From SAR116 cluster bacterium (GTDB lineage Bacteria > Pseudomonadota > Alphaproteobacteria > Puniceispirillales > Puniceispirillaceae): a DNA stretch of 18,007 nucleotides. The position numbers were made by a program, and so were the translations under genes. This document shows, in pieces, positions 14,158 through 18,007 of this stretch. The stretch lies in contig SHBC01000014.1 in assembly GCA_004213025.1 (NCBI GenBank), positions 1 to 18,007 on the forward strand, written 5' to 3'. Each line of letters opens with the position of its first letter. Position 1 is the stretch's first letter. The notes beneath the pieces are model-generated. The model saw only the letters and a program-made list of their open reading frames with translations. It was not told the origin of the DNA and did no database searches.

Positions 14158-15375
14158 TCAGATGATGGCTGTCTCGACGATCGGACGCTGCGCCGGAATG
14201 CGGTCAAAGGCAAAGGGCGACAGATCGAGTGTACGATATTCGCCATAGGTGATCAGCTCGGCAATGCCGCGCCCCATGGCCGGGCTCTGCTGCAACCCAT
14301 GACCGGAAAATCCGTTCTGGAAGAAGAAATTGTGAACCTCGTCATGCGGCCCGAGGATGGCGTTCTGGTCGAGTGTGTTGAAGGCGTAATGCCCGGCCCA
14401 CTCGCTGATAACACGGATCGCCTCAAATTGCGGGATCCGGCTGGCGATAATCGGCCAGACATGGCTCTGCCAGCGGTCATGATCCATCACGAAATCATCA
14501 TAATCGACGGCCGGATCGGGATCGGCCGGACAGCCGGCAAGGTAGGTCTGCGGCCCGTCCTGGCGGAAATGCACGCCTGACGGGTCGATGGTCAGCGGCA
14601 GATCACGGTCAAGAGGTGTCTCGGCGGTGAAAATCCAGGTAAAGCGCTTGCGGGGTTCGACTGGCAGATCAATCCCGGCCATCGCCGCCGTCCGGGCGGC
14701 GCGCGGGCCGCTGGCATTGACGACGGTGCCACAGGCAATGATCTCGCCGCTGGCCAGCGTCACGCCGGTGATATGGCCAGCATCGCGGTTCATCGCCACG
14801 ACCTCGCCGGCGACATAATCGACACCGCCCTCGCGGGCACCGCGCCGCATCCAGTCGAACAGCGTCCCGCCGTCGAAATAGCCCTCATCGCGTCGGTTGA
14901 TCGACCCGAGGACAATATCCTCGACATTGTAGAAGGGATAGCGGGCGGCGATCTCCTGCGGCGTCAGAAGTTCGGTTTCGGCCCCGGCGGCGCGCTGGAT
15001 GTCCCGGTTGCGGCGCAGCAGTTCGGCAAAGCCCTCATTGTCGGCAAGATACATATAGCCGTAATTCTGGATATCCAGTTCCGGCACCCGCTCATCACCG
15101 CCCATATGGGCGCGCAGGTTCTTCACGAAATCCGCCGCGAACTGGGAAATGCGGATGTTCAGCTCGGTCGAGAATTGCTGGCGCATGCAGGAATTGGTGT
15201 GCGCTGTCGAGGATTGCGCATAGCTTGGCTCACGCTCAATGACCAGCACAGAGCCGTCGAAATCAGCGTTCCGCGACAGGAAAAATGCTGTTGCCGATCC
15301 CATGATCGCGCCGCCGACAATCACCACGTCATAGGCTGCTTGCGGGGCTTTGTTCGGCATGCCGGATGTTGTCAT
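14158..15375 (-). CDS. FAD-dependent oxidoreductase (DAO/sarcosine oxidase-like)
   Basis: Flavoprotein of 405 residues in the D-amino-acid oxidase superfamily. An N-terminal dinucleotide-binding fold, YDVVIVGGAIMGSATAFFLSR (GGxxxG at ~21-26), is followed by an acidic strand end (VLVIERE). The region SSTAHTNSCMRQQFS resembles the flavin-contact segment of this group, and the C-terminal part has FFQNGFSGHGLQQSPAMGRG, a typical FAD-binding end motif of sarcosine/glycine oxidase-like enzymes. These oxidise C-N (sometimes C-O) bonds of small substrates; the substrate is unknown. The protein is probably cytoplasmic. It is 22 bp downstream of the AGE gene and likely co-transcribed with it, with a GGGGG run before the start. 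Whether it belongs to glycosylglycerate catabolism is uncertain. Confidence 0.88.
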   Translation of the reverse strand: MTTSGMPNKAPQAAYDVVIVGGAIMGSATAFFLSRNADFDGSVLVIEREPSYAQSSTAHTNSCMRQQFSTELNIRISQFAADFVKNLRAHMGGDERVPELDIQNYGYMYLADNEGFAELLRRNRDIQRAAGAETELLTPQEIAARYPFYNVEDIVLGSINRRDEGYFDGGTLFDWMRRGAREGGVDYVAGEVVAMNRDAGHITGVTLASGEIIACGTVVNASGPRAARTAAMAGIDLPVEPRKRFTWIFTAETPLDRDLPLTIDPSGVHFRQDGPQTYLAGCPADPDPAVDYDDFVMDHDRWQSHVWPIIASRIPQFEAIRVISEWAGHYAFNTLDQNAILGPHDEVHNFFFQNGFSGHGLQQSPAMGRGIAELITYGEYRTLDLSPFAFDRIPAQRPIVETAII

Positions 15376-15397
15376 TTGCGGATCCCCCGATTGCCGG

Positions 15398-16591
15398 TCA
15401 GCCGGCCTCCATCACCGACAGCACATCCCAGCAGGCGCCCATGGTGTGATAATCGACCTTGCCGGCAGGTGATTTGAAGGGTTCGACCCAGGCCCCCTCG
15501 CGGGTCACGATGCGGTACCAGGCGCCATGCTCATGATCGACAAGATGATCCCATGACCAGCCCCACAGCCGGTGATAGTCATCGCGATAGCGGGCGTCGC
15601 CCGTGCGGGTGAACAGCCGCCAGGCGGCGGCGATGGCCTCGGCCTGAACCCAGAAATATTTCGTGGCATCAGCAAAGCCGCCATCCGGCGCATAGCCATA
15701 GACAAGCCCGCCATGCGCGCTGTCCCACCCCCGCTCCATGGCGGTGGCATAGAGCGGGATGGCCGTTGCCAGATGCCAGTCGGCAGGCCGGTGCGCGTCA
15801 AGCTGCAGCAGCAATTTCGCCCATTCGACCTGATGTCCCGGCTGAAAGCCCCAGGGTTTGAACAGATCGTCCGGCTTGTCGATATTGTAGCTCCAGTCAT
15901 GGCGCCAGGCGGTATCATAATGCTCCCAGACCTGCCCGTCCGCGGCGGCGGCAAGCTCGACGGTGAATTTATGCGCCACCCTGTCGGCGCGATCCAGATA
16001 GCGCGCCTCGCCGGTGGTCTCAAACGCGGCGATCAATGCCTCGACCGTGTGCATATTGGCGTTCTGCCCGCGATAGCTGTCAAGCTGTGACAGATCGGCC
16101 GACCGCTCATCCGCATAGGCGCTATGCGCCGGCTCAAAGAACTGCGTCTCCATGAAATCCCAGCAGGTTGCCAGCATCGCGCCAGCGCCATCAATGCCAG
16201 CCCGCGCCGCCCAGGCCGCCGCCAGAATGACAAAGGCATGGCCATAGGCCATGGCGCGCCCGTCCTCGATCACATCCGCCTTGCGCTGCCACAGATAATG
16301 GCCCTGCGGCGTGCGGTGGTGCGATTCAAGATAGCGCAGCCCGTGCGCCGCCCAGTCGCGGTAATGCGGCCTGCCGGTCTGCAGAAAGGCGTTGGCGTAG
16401 TTGAAGACAAAGCGGGTCGAGCTGACCAGGTGGCGCGTGTCATGATCATAGACAGCGCCGTCATCAAGAAAATGATGGAAGAAGCCGCCTGCCGGATCGA
16501 ATGCTGACGGCTCGTAGAAGGCCAGGATGGATTCGACATGCGAGCGCAGAAAGGCGGGGGAGTCGAAATCGGGTTTTTCGGGTGTTGTCAT
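15398..16591 (-). CDS. AGE-family sugar epimerase/isomerase
   Basis: Cytoplasmic (alpha/alpha)6-barrel enzyme, 397 residues, of the N-acylglucosamine 2-epimerase / D-mannose isomerase / YihS superfamily. Residues at positions typical for the active site are R60 (SSTRFVFNYA), H181 (RGQNANMHTVEA), H253 (GFQPGHQVEWAKLL) and H382 (DYHTMGACWD). The motifs NxNxH and PGHxxEWA with a C-terminal His favour the aldose-ketose isomerase (mannose/fructose) branch over the ATP-dependent acylglucosamine epimerases. If so, mannose freed from mannosylglycerate, or glucose from glucosylglycerate, could be converted to fructose. AGGA lies directly upstream of the ATG at 16591, very close. It is followed by the FAD oxidoreductase gene. 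Substrate and direction are not provable from sequence. Confidence 0.88.
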   Translation of the reverse strand: MTTPEKPDFDSPAFLRSHVESILAFYEPSAFDPAGGFFHHFLDDGAVYDHDTRHLVSSTRFVFNYANAFLQTGRPHYRDWAAHGLRYLESHHRTPQGHYLWQRKADVIEDGRAMAYGHAFVILAAAWAARAGIDGAGAMLATCWDFMETQFFEPAHSAYADERSADLSQLDSYRGQNANMHTVEALIAAFETTGEARYLDRADRVAHKFTVELAAAADGQVWEHYDTAWRHDWSYNIDKPDDLFKPWGFQPGHQVEWAKLLLQLDAHRPADWHLATAIPLYATAMERGWDSAHGGLVYGYAPDGGFADATKYFWVQAEAIAAAWRLFTRTGDARYRDDYHRLWGWSWDHLVDHEHGAWYRIVTREGAWVEPFKSPAGKVDYHTMGACWDVLSVMEAG

Positions 16592-16692
16592 TCCTGCCTG
16601 TCGGTGACGGCTGCCCTTGTTGTGGATGCCGCCTACCTCTCCATCATCATTGCCGGACTATTAAAACAGAGAACTGGGGTATCAGGTCGGAG

Positions 16693-17007
16693 TCAGCTCT
16701 TCCAGTCATAATCCTCGATCACCACCCCGCGATAGGCTGTCAGCTGCAACTCAAGGTCGCCCATATCAGCTTCGATCTCCTTGAAGATAGACTGGCAGCG
16801 TTTATAGGCCTCCGGGTCCGAATATTCGAACAACCATCCCATCTGCGTCTTGCCATGCTTGTTCCAGATTTTCATGCCGGCATAGCGGACAAGTCCCTGT
16901 TCGCGAAGCAATGGCAGATATTTGTCGCGCACCTGCGACCAGCGGAACTGGTAAAGCTCCATTTCCTTTTCAGATCTAAACACACCCGATGTGAAGTTCA
17001 CCAGCAT
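16693..17007 (-). CDS. Hypothetical protein, 104 residues, possible dimeric alpha/beta-barrel fold
   Basis: Not recognised as a named family. It begins MLVNFTSGVFRSEKEMELYQ, then a long amphipathic region (RDKYLPLLREQGLVRYAG), a WNKHGKTQMGWLFEY strand and a helix (AYKRCQSIFKEIEADMG), ending in IEDYDWKS. The beta-alpha-beta-beta-alpha-beta rhythm and length fit small ferredoxin-like dimeric barrel proteins (such as NIPSNAP or ABM-type), but that is only pattern-based. ATG 17007 is chosen over the longer start at 17040, because GGAGG (complement of 17013-17017) sits 5 nt upstream of it. It lies upstream of, and in the same direction as, the AGE gene with a gap of about 100 bp. It is divergent from ltnD, with the palindrome at 17042 in the shared promoter region. 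Confidence 0.65.
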   Translation of the reverse strand: MLVNFTSGVFRSEKEMELYQFRWSQVRDKYLPLLREQGLVRYAGMKIWNKHGKTQMGWLFEYSDPEAYKRCQSIFKEIEADMGDLELQLTAYRGVVIEDYDWKS

Positions 17008-17041
17008 CAGCACCTCCGGACACATGCCACACACGGCCACA

Positions 17042-17053
17042 AATCACGTGATT
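17042..17053. promoter_or_regulatory. Perfect 12-bp palindrome between divergent genes
   Basis: AATCACGTGATT is a perfect 12-bp palindrome with a CACGTG core. It lies about 35 bp before the 104-residue protein start and 133 bp before ltnD. Position and symmetry fit a dimeric regulator site. It differs from the LacI-type operators upstream, so a different regulator would be needed. Confidence 0.4.
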
Positions 17054-17186
17054 ATGGTGTCACATCATGGCGGCGAGGTGAATGCAGAACTTCATGGCTG
17101 GCGAGTATGGCACAGATGATTATCCAGCTTGTGATCCTGCCGCTCGTTGCTATTGTTCAGGGCAGGCTGCACAGGAGACAGACCTC

Positions 17187-18007
17187 GTGACAAGTGACAG
17201 CGTCAGGAAGGTGGCCGTTTTCGGCCTTGGTTCGATGGGATATGGCATGGCGCAATCGCTTCTTCGCGCCGGTCATGTTGTTCATGGGTTTGATGTTGTG
17301 CCAGCGGTGATGGACCGGTTCGCGGCCGAAGGCGGCGCGGCAGGTGATCTTGCCGATATCGCGCCTGATCTTGATGCCGTCGTCGTCGTGGTGCTGAATG
17401 CCGAACAGACCGAGACCGTGCTGTTCGGCGACAGCGGTGTCGTGCCGAGGCTGCGCTCGGGCGCGGTCGTGGTGTCCTGCGCCACCGTGCCGCCGGAATT
17501 CGCCCGGACCATGGCCGCATCCTGCGCGGCGCATCAGATCCACTATCTCGACGCGCCGATCTCCGGCGGGTCGGTCAAGGCGGCTGCCGGGCAGCTCAGC
17601 ATCATGGCGTCGGGAAGCAAGGCAAGTTTCGATGCCGCCGCGCCGGTCCTTGATGCCACCGCCGAGACCGTCTTCACCATGGGTGATGCGCCTGGTGCCG
17701 GCTCGGTGATGAAAGTCGTGAACCAGCTTCTGGCCGGGGTGCATATCGCGACGATGGCCGAGGCGATTACCTTTGGCATGAAGCAGGGGCTGGCACCTGA
17801 CAGGTTCCTCGAGGTGATCTCGAAATGCGCCGGCACAAGCTGGATGCTGGAAAACCGCGCCCCGCACATCATCGATGGCGATTACACGCCGCATTCGCAA
17901 ATCGATATCTGGCTGAAGGATCTTGGCATTGTTCTCGACATCGCGCGGACCGACAAATTCAGTGCGCCGATCGCCGCCGCCACCTTGCAGCAATATGTGG
18001 CTGCGTC
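17187..18007 (+). CDS. ltnD: L-threonate dehydrogenase-like NAD-dependent 3-hydroxyacid dehydrogenase (3' truncated)
   Basis: The frame starts at GTG 17187, with AGGAG at 17173-17177, and runs open to the window end (273 residues seen). It is a beta-hydroxyacid dehydrogenase (HIBADH family): Rossmann VFGLGSMGYGMAQSLLRAGH (13-18 GLGSMG), substrate loop DAPISGGSVKAAAG (122-135), and catalytic-lysine motif VMKVVNQLLAGVHIA (K176). The later DGDYTPHSQIDIWLKDLG closely resembles the LtnD/YgbJ subgroup that oxidises L-threonate at C2. Other family members reduce tartronate semialdehyde or oxidise 3-hydroxyisobutyrate, and these remain alternatives. In LtnD loci the next genes are a 2-oxotetronate kinase and decarboxylase or isomerase, which would be right of the window. 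A D-glycerate-related role is a further possibility given the neighbourhood. Confidence 0.82.
   Translation, partial: MTSDSVRKVAVFGLGSMGYGMAQSLLRAGHVVHGFDVVPAVMDRFAAEGGAAGDLADIAPDLDAVVVVVLNAEQTETVLFGDSGVVPRLRSGAVVVSCATVPPEFARTMAASCAAHQIHYLDAPISGGSVKAAAGQLSIMASGSKASFDAAAPVLDATAETVFTMGDAPGAGSVMKVVNQLLAGVHIATMAEAITFGMKQGLAPDRFLEVISKCAGTSWMLENRAPHIIDGDYTPHSQIDIWLKDLGIVLDIARTDKFSAPIAAATLQQYVAA

Noticed and set aside
14773..15477. 234-residue + strand open frame
   Set aside because: Antisense to the FAD oxidoreductase, whose dinucleotide-binding motif fixes the coding strand.
17157..17993. 278-residue - strand open frame
   Set aside because: Antisense to the ltnD-like gene, which shows all family motifs on the + strand and starts after a good ribosome-binding site.
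1..18007. tRNA, rRNA, insertion sequences, integrase or phage genes
   Set aside because: None seen. The genes are densely packed, ordinary metabolic and transport genes, with no inverted-repeat-bounded element or recombinase.

Overview
The window looks like a chromosomal segment of an alphaproteobacterium. The evidence is high-GC codon use, tightly packed operons and an ABC sugar-import operon of the style common in marine alphaproteobacteria. A SAR116-like or related marine heterotroph is plausible, but that is inference and no rRNA or tRNA is present to fix it.

Layout. The left edge holds the C-terminus of a class III aminotransferase, a DMT/EamA exporter with a six-copy tetrapeptide repeat at its N-terminus, a stand-alone cyclic-nucleotide-binding-domain protein (+ strand), and a small cysteine-containing protein on the - strand. 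From about 2.4 to 4.5 kb comes a two-gene overlapping operon for synthesis of the compatible solute glucosylglycerate: a HAD-IIB phosphatase (gpgP type) and a GT81-type glucosyl-3-phosphoglycerate synthase (gpgS). Facing it on the - strand (4.5-6.45 kb) is an unfamiliar 640-residue protein with glycosyltransferase-like acidic motifs.

From 6.6 to 14.1 kb runs one + strand operon: a LacI-family regulator, a sugar-binding protein, two MalF/MalG-type permeases, a GH63 glucosylglycerate/mannosylglycerate hydrolase, and a MalK/UgpC-type ATPase. Two near-perfect 16-bp LacI-type palindromes lie 22 bp apart just before lacI, in the divergent promoter region shared with the 640-residue protein. Both permeases are oversized: the first carries a DUF11-like extracytoplasmic insert, and the second an extra hydrophobic N-terminal region of about four helices.

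On the right, a leftward set (104-residue small protein, AGE-family sugar epimerase/isomerase, FAD-dependent oxidoreductase) converges on the import operon. The start of an L-threonate dehydrogenase-like gene (ltnD) runs off the right edge.

Interpretation. The locus appears to combine synthesis of a glycosylglycerate osmolyte with import and intracellular hydrolysis of the same or a closely related molecule. Hydrolysis would release hexose plus D-glycerate. The AGE protein (possible mannose-to-fructose isomerase) suggests mannosylglycerate may also be a substrate. The most novel elements are the 640-residue protein between the two halves, the modified permeases, and the paired operators that may coordinate the system.
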